Assembly (NCBI GenBank): GCA_001724265.1 | Contig: MEDY01000255.1 | Location: 22,319 to 86,318, forward strand | Direction: 5' to 3' | DNA from: Rhizaria sp. SCN 62-66 | Lineage: Eukaryota > Rhizaria, unplaced | DNA length: 64,000 bases | Part shown: positions 37,221-48,406 of the stretch, piece by piece | How the letters are laid out: the number at the start of each line of letters is the position of its first letter | How positions within the stretch are numbered: position 1 is the first letter of the stretch | The notes under the pieces: model-generated | What the model was told of the DNA's origin: nothing | The model's input: the letters and a program-made list of their open reading frames with translations, nothing else | Databases searched by the model: none | Position numbers and translations under genes: made by a program

Positions 37221-37859
37221 ATGAGCCAGAAGAAGAAGGTGAAGACCGTCGCGGGCGGCGCCGCCCCGCAGCTCAAGCTCTCCGAGCCGCTGACCCAGTG
37301 CCACGCCATCCTTAAGGCCATTATGTCCAAGACGCAGGCGGGCCCGTTCCTTGAGCCCGTCGACTGGCAGACGTACCACCTTTACGACTACCCGCAGCTG
37401 ATCAAGAACCCGATGGACCTGGGCACCATCATGACCAACCTCGAGTCTGGCAAGTACTCGGCACCCGACCAGGTTGCCAAGGACGTCCGCCTTGTCTGGC
37501 GCAACGCCATGATCTACAACCGCCCCGACTCGGAGATCTACGTGACGGCCGACAAGCTCAAAAAGCTGTTCGAGCGCAAGTTCATCAAGGTCAACAAGGT
37601 GGGCAAGCGCAAGCGCGACGGCACCGAGCCCCAGGTGTCGCGCCTCGACCAGACGCGCTTCGCCAACATCGCCTCGGCGCTGGGCAGCGAGGACCTGGGC
37701 CTGCTCGTCGACATGCTGCAGAAGGAGTGCCCTGAGGCGCTTAACGAGGACGAGGCGGATGACGTCGAGATCGAGATCGGCAACATCGATGCGCGCACCC
37801 TCACTTCGCTGCTCGCCTTCGCCGAGGGCTGTCTCAACAAGAAGGGCAAGAAGAAGTGA
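37221..37859 (+). CDS. Single-bromodomain plus NET-domain protein (BET-like)
   Basis: Single exon, 212 aa, stop TGA. ATG at 37221 (MSQKKKVKTV) is preferred over upstream frame extension because the composition changes there. The bromodomain spans about 25-130: CHAILKAIMSK; the ZA-loop YPQLIKNPMDLGTI; and the acetyl-lysine-binding Asn in AMIYNRPDSEIY. A NET domain follows (about 150-205: EDLGLLVDMLQKECPEAL...IEIGNIDARTLTSLLAFAEGC). BET proteins bind acetylated histones and recruit transcription machinery; plant GTE proteins also have one bromodomain plus NET. The short basic tail KKGKKK may act as a nuclear signal (inferred). Confidence 0.9.
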   Translation: MSQKKKVKTVAGGAAPQLKLSEPLTQCHAILKAIMSKTQAGPFLEPVDWQTYHLYDYPQLIKNPMDLGTIMTNLESGKYSAPDQVAKDVRLVWRNAMIYNRPDSEIYVTADKLKKLFERKFIKVNKVGKRKRDGTEPQVSRLDQTRFANIASALGSEDLGLLVDMLQKECPEALNEDEADDVEIEIGNIDARTLTSLLAFAEGCLNKKGKKK

Positions 37860-38305
37860 GTGCGTGGACTGCTGTCTGCGTGCACAGGGGAAACAAGCAA
37901 GCAGGCAAGCTTCGTAACGCACTTGCTTTGCTTTGCTTTGCTTTCTCTCCCGAAGTGTCTTGTTATTCATTCTGTCGTGACATCAACTACAGCAACAGCA
38001 TGAGCTTAAGTGCGAATGCTGCTGCTGTGCAACTGTCTGTGTGTATACGTATTATATATATATGCTGTCATTTTGCTGTGATAATGTGTATGTGTGTATG
38101 CGTGTACCGATTTGTGCATTGGCCACACCTGCAAGGCCAGGAGTCTTATCAAAGCATAAGAACACAAAATACGCACATAATGCTGTCTAAAAGAATACAA
38201 AAAGGATTATCACATCGTTTCTCATTCGATAAACATATATTTGTTTTGTATTTCAGATTTCAATCTTAATTAACTTTATTTGTTTCCTATATTCGCGCAG
38301 CATAT
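37860..38305. other. Convergent 3' region, no gene seen
   Basis: AT-rich 3' flanks of the bromodomain gene and tubulin cofactor D. It contains a TTTGC pentamer run (about 37925-37945). Confidence 0.45.
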
Positions 38306-41300
38306 TTACGAGTGCATCTCGCTGACTAGGTCGGCGTAGGACCCGACCGGCTCCGCCGCCCTGCCCGCCGCCGCAGCGGCCGCGGCCCTGGCGGCGGCCG
38401 CGGCCTTGCCCGCCGCGCCGCCGGCCACGCGGCCCTGCTCGAAGCACGCTGCGAGATCCGCGGGGAGCTCCTCCCCGAGCAACAGCAGACTCAGCTGGGC
38501 GCGCGCAGCAGTGGCCACGGCAGCAGAGTCGGCGTCCCAGGCCGTGTCGCCCACCAGAGCCACCGCGCGCCGCAGCCGCTCCGCGCCGGACAGGGTTAAG
38601 GGGGCACTTAGACCTCCACTGTTGGCGTTGTTGACGATCGCAAGGGGCCCGAGGCCGAGGTCGGCGGCGGAGAGCGGGGCGAGGACCGTGAGCAGCCCCG
38701 TCGCGGTCATGCGGCGCAGCTTCGGGTAGCGGTGGGTCAGGAGTGCCAGCAACACGCGCAGCACGTCGACGAACGGGTGGCGCGCGGGGCTGGGCGCGGC
38801 AGACTCGGGGAACGCGGCGGGGCTGTCTAAGGGGGTACTTAAACCCTCGAACGGGTAGGCCGCGGTGCCCGGCAGCGCAGCCAGGCAACGAGGCGTGCGC
38901 CTAGTAGTTGTCGCAGCAGCAGCAGCAGCAGCAGCAGCCTGGTCATTGGCATCACTGGCACTGGCACCGGCACTGCTGTTGAACACAGGGGGGCATGCGT
39001 TGGCGGAGAGCGCGGCCAGACTCAGCAGCACGTTGATGCCAGCCATGGTCTTGGGCACGTTGTTAGTGTTGCCGATCTCGGCGTAGACGCGCCTGTACAC
39101 GGCGTAGGAGTAATAGTAAATCTCCTCGCAAGGGTCAGAGCACGAGATCACAACACTCTCCTGCTCCTGTTCCTGCTCTTGCTGCTGCTGCTGTTGCTGT
39201 GCCTGCTTGAATGCGGCGGCCGCGTTGCCCACGGCTCCGGGGCTGGGCGTCAGCACCCCGTGCGCGTGCAGCAGGTGGATCGTGGCGAACACGGGCGTTA
39301 CCACGCGCGGGTCGCCGCGGTGCCGGTGCGCCAGCGCCAGCAGTCCCCACACCAGCCCGGCTGCGGGCGTCAACGGGTACGCCGCCGACAGCGCGGGATC
39401 AAACAGCAGGGGCGCGCGCACAGCCAGTGGCAGAGAGACCGCCGCACCGACGGGAGTACTACCGACAGCGCCCGCCGCCGCCGCATCCGCACCCGCGCAG
39501 CTGGCGAAAAGGCCGAACGCGGGTCCGTACTGCGCGAGCTGTAGCGCCTGCGAGTCGGGGCCCAGGATGACGCCGCCCACGGTCAGCGCCACATCAGCGA
39601 ACAGCGCGGAATCGAACTCAAGCCGCGTCGCCTCCAGCGGCGTATTCGCGCTCACATTCGCACTCGCACTAGCGTTGTCATTAGCGTTGACCCTCTCAAC
39701 GACCTCGTAGGGCCAGTGCAGGTCGGCGGCAAGCTGCTTCGCAACCGCATCTACGTTCTCGCCGAGCATGTTGACAGCCTCCCAGACGCCGTTGCCGCGG
39801 TCGACGGCCGCCTCGTGGTGCTCGTCCGTGGCGGCCGCGAACTCGCACAGTGCCGCCAGCGAGGACTTGAGGGTGGACTCGGTGAGACCGCCGGCCGAGA
39901 GGGCGAGGCCTGAGAGCAGGGCCGGCCGGTAGAGCACGAGCGGAAGGAGACGGGCGGCCAGACTGAAGGACATCGCGGGGGTCGACCAGTCCACCGTGCT
40001 TGCACTCGCGCTCGCACTCGCGTCAACAGAACCGGAGCTAGAGCTAGAACTAGAGCTAGAACTAACGGCAGTGGAGCTCGAAGCGGCGGTACACTGATTC
40101 TGAGTACTCGCGGTAGCACTGCTGCTGCTGCTGTTGCCAGAGGGAGCAAGGTTGATTGGCACGACCGCGTCCTTGGTGGCATTGCGCAAGACCTCCTCTT
40201 GGAGCGCGCCCATCACGGTGAACGTGCTCAGCAGGTGCTTGTGGTGCGGGAACGGCGCCGCTAAGAGCAACAGCGAGTGCAGGGACGACAGAGCAACACC
40301 GCGGACGCGGTCGAGCTTTTCGCTGCCCTGCTGCAGCAGCGCGCGCGCGACGGTCAGGAAGACGACGGGCAGCAGCGGCAGCGAGTGGCCGTGGGCGATA
40401 GCGCGCTCGCTCACAGCCGCATCACTCTCGTTACCACCCGCACTCGCACTCGGAGCGCTCGTGCTCACAGGCGGAGCGCTTGCGCCCACGGTCGCAGTCC
40501 CAGCCGCGTCAGCGCCGCGGAGCGTGACCGCGAGCACGTGCTTGAGGCCCAGCACGGCGGCCTCGCGGACCCATGAGCCGACGTCGCCTCGCGAGTCCGT
40601 CGCGTAATCATCAAACGCGCTCAGAAGCGTGTTGATGATGGCCACTGTCACTGCGGGGACACTGTCCACACCAGCGGCGGGTTCTGAGGGGCTGCTTGGA
40701 GGCTTGCGCAGAGCGATTGAGAGCGGGACATTGTACTTGGCCGTCTTGCCAGTACTCACGGCTGCTACAGCGCCCGCGGCAGTCTTAGTCGCGGTAGCAG
40801 CAGCAGCAGTGGGATTTCCGCTGCGGGCGGCGGCGGTGACCGCGGAGGCGGCGGCCAGGCGCGCGCGCGAGGCTGCTGCGGCCGCGGCAACGCCGCTGCT
40901 CCCACTACTGGCATTGGCCATGGCGGCGGCGATGAAGCGGTTGTACCCACTGGCGGCGGGCGCAGCAACAGGCGCAGCGGCAACGGGGGTGGCGGGGGTC
41001 TCAGAGGGCGCGGCAGCTTGGGTGCCGCTGCTCAAGTCAGCGCGAGTGTCGCTCGCAACCGCGGCGTTCGCGAGTGCGAGCAGCTTGTCGGCCGGGATGA
41101 GCGAGTCCCACTTCGGCGCCCACTTGGTGTCCAAGGAGCACTTGGTCGTCAGCGTGACGTAGAGCTGCGCCAGCGCCTGCGCCGCGCACTGGCGGGTGCC
41201 CGGGTCGGCCTCGCACTGCGGCGAGACCGACCGCGCCAGCGCAGAGAGACACAACAGAGACAGGTCGCAGGTCTTGACGTCCACGTCGGACGCCGCGACC

Positions 41301-44300
41301 GGGGCACTTACACTGCTGCGCGGTGTAGATGTAAGGGTGGTGAAGGCGCAGGCCGGCAGCAGGCCGAGAGCCAGCGCCAGGCCCTGCGAGGCGCTCGCCT
41401 GGCCAACGGTCGCGCTCGCGGCGCCCGCGCTAGATGCGGCGCTAGCAGCAGCAGCAGCGGGGGCAGCGGCGGGGGCGGCAGCGTTGGTCACGAGCGCAAG
41501 GGCGTAGCCGCGGACGGTGGCGTCGACGTCGAAAAGCGCGGTCAGCCGCGGGGACTTAAGCAGCGTGGCCAGCGCGTGGGCCGAGGAGAGCTGGACCGTG
41601 ATCGCGGGGTGCCGGGCAGACTCGGCCAGGAACGCCATCAGGTGGGGCAAGCGCTGGGTCAGCAAGCGGCGCACGAACGCGTCCGCGTAATTGTCGCTGA
41701 CGTCGCTACTGGTGGAGCCCGAGCTCGGAGTGCTGCTGCAGACCGCATCGTCGCAGACGGCGTCACCGGAGTTGATCTTGCACAGCGCCGTGACCAGCGC
41801 AATGACGCCGTTGCGGACGAGCCCGGCGTGGAGCCCCTCGATAAGCCCCTTGCTCTGCAGCAGCCGCGGCAGACCGAACAGCTCTTCGAGCACGCCGCGG
41901 CTGACGGCTGGGACACTGGCGCCAGGAGCTAAGACAATGTCCTTCATCCTGCTCTCACTTGCCGCGCTCGTGTGGGTGAGAGAGCTCGCGGTAATCTCAT
42001 CAGCGGTGTCCGCCGCTGCAGCACGGCATGACTCCTTGTCGTCAGTCATCGGCACGGCGCGGCTTAACTTCCTGGCGGCGATGACCTCGGCGACGACGGC
42101 CAGTCCAAGCAGCGCGCCGTGGCGGGCCGCGACGTCCGTCGACGCCGCGTTGGCCAGCAGCGGTGGCAGCGCGTGCGAAAGGATCAGCCCGGGCGCCTGG
42201 CGGTGGGCCCCGGCGAGCGCGCGGAGGGCGGCGGCGGCGTGCGAGCGCATTGAGGCATCCCAGTGCACCAGCAGCACCGTGGCCACGTGGGAGACGAAAT
42301 GGGCGCAGTACAGCGCGTCGTAGCCGGCCACAGTGGCCGCGATCGAGGTGAACGACGTGAGGCGGACCGAGATGGTGAAGTAGTCCGCGGTGGTCACGAT
42401 GTCGATGCCGTGCGGGAATGAACCCTGTGAGAACAGACAACAAAATGCATGGATTTAGCACATAGATGTGAGTGACCTAGAGTAGTTTTAAGATTACATA
42501 TTTGACACTAAAAATAAACTCCCATATAACAAAAAGTAGTTATATAGGAAGGACTATTTCGAGCTATATTTGAGTTATTTGTTTTTGCGTACCTGTCGCC
42601 CGACGTGCTCCTGGAAGGCCGCGGCGGCCGCCCTGCGGCAGTTGACGTCCCTATCGTACAGCGCCGTCGTGATAAGCCCCGTGGCAAGCCCGTTGACGTA
42701 AGGCCGCATGGTCTCGGGCGTGTATGCGCGCGCAAAGGCCCAGGCGACGTAGCACGCTGCGTCGCGGACGTGGGTGCCGACGCTGTGGTTGCCCCGACGC
42801 ACGTCAAAGAGCAGCCCGTGCAGCACGAGCGGAACCGTTGCGACAAGGCGCCGCGGCAGCAGCAGCCCGCGGCGGGCCAGCTCGGCAAGCGCAAGGAGGG
42901 AGCCGTGCCAGAGCGCGTCGTTGTTGCGCTGCTGCTCGGTTAGCTGCGCGAGCAGGTGCGCGATGAGCTGGTCGGCAAAGCGGCGCGGCAGGTTGTTTGT
43001 GATGCGGCCAATGCCCTTGGCGGCGGACCAACGCACCGCGGTCGAGTCGTCGTTGAGCGAGACCAGCAGCCGGTCGAGGATGACTTCGGTGTACGAGTAC
43101 TCGGGCGAGTATTCGGCCTCGACGCTCTCGCTCTCGTCCTCGTCAAACTCGGCGTCTGCGTCCACATCACCCGTGCCAGGCGCAGTCGCAGTGGCAGCAG
43201 TTGCGCTCTTTGCAACGTCGCTCGCGCTACCCGCCGGCATTGCGCCAGCGCCAGCGTTATTGGTGTTGAAGAGAGCGAGGTTGTCTGTGAGCGAGCGGTG
43301 TCCGCGCTGGTAGCGCCACTTGGCCACCTTGGGCGTGAGGAACGCCAGGCCGATGCGCTGCACGAGTTTCACCCAGAGCTTGCGGCACAGCTGCGACTGT
43401 ACCCAGAACACCGGCGACGGCCGCTTCGCTGCCGCCCGCGCGTCTGACAGCAGCGACTCGACCGCAGACAGGCTCGTGCTCGCGCTACTGTTGGAGGACT
43501 CGCTCTCAGTATCAGCGGCCGCAGCATCGTTGCTGCTGGAGTCACCGGTAACACTGGTATCACTGTCACTGCTGCTGGTATTGTTGTTGGTGAAGAGCGT
43601 GGTCCAGAGCCGCGGCGCAACGACGGTCTGCACACTGGCCCGCGGCGCAACCTTGACGATGAGCACGAGTGCCTGAAGCACGCCCGTGACAAGCGCGCGG
43701 TGGCCCTGCGCCGCGGCCGCGGTGGCGTCCTGGCTCAGCACGCCCTTGGCCCAGTCACAGAAGGCGGCCAGCACACTGTGGTGCATGTCGGCGCGGGAGA
43801 AGAGCTTGCTCACGAGGTACGCCGCCGCGTCGCGCACGGGGCCAGAGTCGGCCAGATAGAGCTTCGCGAGGACCAGTAACCCGTCGACAACAGCGCCGGC
43901 GTACGACAAAGTCACCACTGTCGTAGTCGTCGCAGTAGATGATGCGGTGACAGTAGTGCCCGCGGCGGCCGCAGCGGCGGCGGCGGAGGCCGCGGCGGCG
44001 GCGGCGGCGGTAGCGGTCGAGTCAAGCGTGCGAAGGTCAAACGGGATAAGCGCGAGCGTCGAGAGCCAGAGTAGCAGCCCATAGCGCAGGTGCCACGACG
44101 CGTAGTCGTACGGCGACTGCGCGGACAGGAACGCGAGGGCGGGCTCCAGGTCGCGGACGTGGTGGGGCACGAAGCGGCCCACGGTGTCGGCGCCGCGCAC
44201 CTTGCATAGCGTGTACAGCACCGAAAAGGCGCGGTGCGCGACGCAGATGGGCGCGGAGACGGGCAGCCCGCGGAAGGCGACCAGGTCGGCGGACAGCGAT

Positions 44301-44794
44301 GCGGTCGCGGCGGCGGTCGCGGCGGCGGCGGAGGCGGCGGCCTCGGCAGCGGCCGCGTCGGTGGCGGTGGCGGAGACGAGGGTGTTGTTGGCGCTCAGCA
44401 TGTCCAGCGTGCTGTTGCTACTGTTGTCACTGCTTGCAAGCGCGTCAACAGCGCTTGTGCTGTCGCTGTTGTTGTTGTTATTGCTGGCACGGCGCTCGAT
44501 GATTGCGAGGCCGAGGTCGCGGACACGCTTGCTCGCAAGCAGAAAGATCCTATCGATGAACGACTCTAAGTAAGGCTCGATTAGCTCGCCGAACTCCTGG
44601 TACTTTTGCAAGATGTCGCAAACCTCCTGTGCTGGCGCCGTGGAGCTGACGAACGTATCCTCTTGCAGCAGAGCCAGGACGTGGGCCTCCTCCTTGAAGT
44701 AGGTGTCCTTGTGCTCCAACTCGTCCACGTCGTGCGCAGTCGCGTCACCGGAGTCCGTGTCACCGCCCAGCGGGGCGTGCGAGGGAGCGGACAT
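38306..44794 (-). CDS. TBCD: Tubulin-folding cofactor D
   Basis: Exons 44794-42593 and 42424-38306, phase 0; 168-nt intron (GTACGC...CACAG); 2,106 aa; stop TAA. The splice joins DRDVNCRRAAAAAFQEHVGRQ to GSFPHGIDIVTTADYF, a contiguous hallmark of cofactor D. Other matches: LEHKDTYFKEEAHVLALL near the N-terminus, DRLLVSLNDDSTAVRWSAAKGIGR, THVRDAACYVAWAFARAY, and a C-terminal block PFVDVLRVLLALLTHRYPKLRR. The protein is an ARM/HEAT solenoid that handles beta-tubulin during alpha/beta dimer assembly with cofactors C and E and Arl2. Animal and plant forms are about 1,200 aa; the excess is Ala/Ser-rich inserts. ATG 44794 (MSAPSHAPLGG) is chosen over an upstream frame extension with UTR-like composition. 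Confidence 0.92.
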
Positions 44795-45314
44795 CTGCGC
44801 GCAGAAAGAGGCGGGGCGGCAGCGGAGTCGGGGAGATGAGGTGCGGGAGGCAGCGAGCGAGTGCGAAGGAAGGCCTAAAGAACCAGTGGAGAGCGAGAGG
44901 TATAAGCAAATGTTTGAAAATAAAATAACGGGTCTAGACATTGTATAACAATTTGTTCTCTTAAGGCACTATACAAAGCGCGGTTGACGACTATACATGT
45001 GAGATAGATGTGCTCAAAGAAATCGGTCCGTTATCGATATTCAAACCTGTGCATGCACAAGAGCCACATCTGTGGCTCTAATTTGTCGAACAGCTACTAA
45101 CGCAATTTGATCGTCAAATGCTATGATAAACACATATTATGGACTGAATTATAGCATTGCGTATTATACTAATCGCATGTTTTCTATATCTGCGCTAAAG
45201 ACCACTAGCTGGTGCATTTTTATCGAAGTCTGACTCACTCCCTCCTTCGCTGTCTTCCCCAACTCCGCAAATCGCTGAAGCAAGGGCACTACAAAGCTTT
45301 GTGGTTTGATCAAG
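44795..45314. promoter_or_regulatory. Divergent intergenic region (TBCD / ENTH gene)
   Basis: About 0.5 kb between divergent genes. It contains a near-perfect hairpin at 45060-45079 (AGAGCCACA, loop TC, TGTGGCTCT). No TATA box could be assigned. Confidence 0.4.
45060..45079. repeat. Short hairpin in divergent promoter region
   Basis: AGAGCCACATCTGTGGCTCT forms a 9-bp stem with a 2-base loop. It could be a dimeric protein-binding site; function unknown. Confidence 0.6.
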
Positions 45315-46858
45315 ATGTTCAAGGGCATTATCAAAGCGATGTACGTTCTATCAGTGCGTAGTCATTTCGTGACATGTTGAGCAGATGTCGGAAAACGTTG
45401 CCGATATTAGCTCACCTCTTCATCATCGATCCTCCTTCTTCCTTTCACCTTGCCCGATTACACCACCAAAACGTCACTGGAACGCACTGCAACTACAGCA
45501 AGGGCGCGCAATACAGTGAGTTTGAGCTTAAGGTGCGCGCCGCTACGGCTCACGAAGGGCCTTTCCCGACTGAGGCCGAGATCGAGGACATTAGGGCTGA
45601 GGTCCACGCGTACGTCAGTTGAGATCAAATATTGACTCAACCATCAATAATTGTCTCATGTTTTTGTATATTGTTCACATAACATATAACGTTAGCCGCC
45701 ACGTAATTTATTTCGGTTTCACTATATATAATTTCAATATCCCTGAGATATCAGCTCTTCTGTTTTCAACCTGTTCTCCTTTGGTCAACTCACGACACAC
45801 ACACACACACACAAATTGCCCTTGTATCACCCACTTCATGAACCTATCTCCCAGCTCGGACGACGAGTTCGCGTCCCTCTGGGCCGTGCTCTCGCACCGC
45901 CTCTGTGACACGGCCTTCCCTGTCCACATCCACAAGTCTCTTTCTCTGCTGTGGACGCTGCTCTCGACGTGCGCGACCTCGCACACGCAGGGTCTGTTCG
46001 TCACCGCCATCATGGAGCGCGCCGACACGTTCGCGCATCTCGCGCAATCGACGCAGTTCTCGGTACGTGCCAACTCCCTCTCTGTGGACACTCAGTGTCA
46101 CTGACTACGAGCTCTCAACTCCCTATGTTGGCGTTAGATATCCCGGATTTTCGACTCACAAGTTCTTGGACTTTTTCACTATTCGCGTTGTTTTATTGTA
46201 ACTTCAGACTGATGTGCAGGAACTCTCCACCCGCATTACCCAGTACGTCGAGTCGCACTCCCTTGCTAACAACAGTAGAGCGATTGCTTCCGATGCCAGC
46301 AGCGCCCCTGCCCCGCCGCGCCCCGCCGGCCCGCCCCCGTCTCTGTCGGCTTCCGCCCGTGCCGCCGCCGCCGCGAGCGGCTCCCTCGAAGTCAAGCCGC
46401 CCCGCTCCGGCTCCGTCGACGGGATCGACCTCAGCACGCTGACCCCAGTGAGCAGCCCCAGCCTGGCCCTGGCCGGCGACGGCGGCCACACGGTCCCGAG
46501 TACGGGCTCGCAGCAGTACACGCGGATCACGGGCGACGCCGCGGGGGACGAGTTCGGCGGCCTCGCGGGCGCGGGTACCCACGGTACTCATGAGGGCGTT
46601 GCGCCCGTGGCCAGCGACGTGGAGCTCGGCGGCGGCATGCGGGTCTACGACGCGGTCGATTTCGCGCTCGTGGTCGGGCCGGGAGGTGGGCAGCAGCACG
46701 CGGCAGGACCGAAAAAGTCGCACGGCAACGGCAGCAAGCGGGGCTCGGGCTCCGGTGCCGCGGCGGAGGGCGACTGCGAGCAGGGCGGCGCTGGGCTCGA
46801 CAACCTCAGTGCGCTGGGAAGCGGTATCGGCGACGCGCTCGACGCAGCGACGGACTGA
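45315..46858 (+). CDS. ENTH-domain (epsin-like) protein
   Basis: Exons 45315-45340, 45499-45609, 45855-46062 and 46208-46858; 331 aa; stop TGA. All three introns (158, 245 and 145 nt) start GTACGT. Spliced residues 1-130 resemble an ENTH domain: a short amphipathic start MFKGIIKAIKGAQYSEFELKVRAAT, then FASLWAVLSHRL and VHIHKSLSLLWTLL in the position of the epsin HxxKALxLL helix, then QELSTRITQYVE. ENTH domains bind phosphoinositides during clathrin-coated vesicle formation at the plasma membrane, TGN or endosomes. The Ser/Gly/Pro-rich tail lacks obvious UIM, NPF or DPW repeats, so the clathrin/AP partner is unclear. A tepsin-like (AP-4) relative is possible. Confidence 0.65.
45795..45813. repeat. 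(AC)n microsatellite in an intron
   Basis: About nine AC units in the second intron of the ENTH gene, upstream of the 3' splice site at 45854. Confidence 0.85.
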
Positions 46859-47659
46859 GATACAGAGCTTAGACTGAGAGTCACTGAGACTGACTGATGT
46901 GAGACACCGAGTGGCCGAGAGTTATGTGCGATTGACTGTAGCATGAACAATGGAGTGGTGCGCTATATCAGTCTTTGTTGTGCATGTCTTAGTTGACATG
47001 ATGTTTCGCAGCAAGGCCAAAACCGCTGTGCTATGAGTCGAATTTAACCAACATTACGCTAATATGTTGGGAAATTGTTGTGATTACACGTTTTAAGTTG
47101 CTGAATATGTGAAATCTGTGCCTAATTTTGTTCTAAGTGTTTATTCCTCTTCTGTGACGTGAATGACGTCAGTCGCATGCAGTTATAAAGAAACAAGCTC
47201 ATCTGTTTAAGTCCCAATATCGCGCTATAACGGACAGAATATTAGATGATTGACAATATCAAATATTGATGTGTTAAGATGCACTCTTTGTTTGCATATT
47301 CGCTATGACGTCCTCCGCGAAGAAAGGAGCAAACTTATATCCAGCACGACTACCATCCAGCACGACTACCTTTTTTTTTAATTTTTTTATTAAAAAAATA
47401 AATAAATAAATTCGGCCAACTATGACGGCAGACCGGTCCGAGCGGTCCGAGACGATGAGCCGAAGAACCCGATCTTCAACTTCATCCAGCGCAACTAATT
47501 GTCCGTTAACAGCATTGTGCTTCATTTTTCCATTCAAATACGTATCATCCTATTATGTATTCTTTGTATGTTGTCTATGAATATATCCTCACCCCACAAC
47601 TTGTCTTTCCCGGCACAGTTCCTCCCTACCGCCTTTCGCACTTTTCCCCGCCCTGCCTT
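46859..47659. other. Intergenic region, no gene seen
   Basis: AT-rich spacer between two plus-strand genes. It contains a perfect 16-bp tandem duplication (47339-47370) followed by a T-run/A-run hairpin (about 47371-47411). The start of the TTL gene is within GC-rich sequence from about 47640. Confidence 0.45.
47339..47370. repeat. Two tandem copies of a 16-bp unit
   Basis: ATCCAGCACGACTACC is present twice head to tail without mismatch, directly before an A/T homopolymer stretch. Confidence 0.9.
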
Positions 47660-48370
47660 ATGCCCGCCCCCGCCGCCCCTGCCGGGGCCCCCGCGTCGCT
47701 GCGCCCGCGTGGTCTAGTCCTGCTTGACCTGGACGACCCGTACGTATACGCGCTGATCAAGGAAGAGCTGTTGAAGCGCGCGGCGTCCTGGGAGCTGCTC
47801 GAGCCCAACCCCGCCACGCGCGCCCGCGTGCCCTGCAACGCCGGCGTCGCCTTCGGGCCCGAGCACGATGTCACGCTGCTGCCCGACGACGGCGGCTACG
47901 CGCTCCCCGCCGACGAGGACGATAGCACTGCCGCGAGGCGGCCTATCTTCCAATGGGTCGAGTACGAGCGCGTCAACTGGGACGCCGTGTCGGCCGGCCG
48001 CGTCGGCACCATTTGGTACACAAACCGCAAGGGCCTCGTCCGCAAGGCGCAGCTCGCCAACACGGTCGAGAAACACCTCACCAAGTGCCCGTGTGTCGCC
48101 AAGGAGCCCAAGGAGGTGCCCCTGAGTGACACAGACGACTCTGACACTGACGATTCTGAGGTTGAGGCTGAGGCTGAGGCTGCGGACAACACTGCTGACG
48201 AGGCTGCTGAGGCTGAGACGAAGGAGGCTGGGACTGAGACTGAGGCCGAAGCTGATGACGTGAGCTTCAACGCTGAGACTACCGAGGCTCATGACAGTAA
48301 CGACAACGATAGCGACCATGACACCGATGCTGGCGACGATGATGATGACGACGACGACGATGATGATGAT

Positions 48371-48406
<36 letters not shown>

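Noticed and set aside
41018-41932. Plus-strand open frame opposite TBCD exon 2
   Set aside because: Arg/Gly-rich shadow of the cofactor D sequence, with no independent support.
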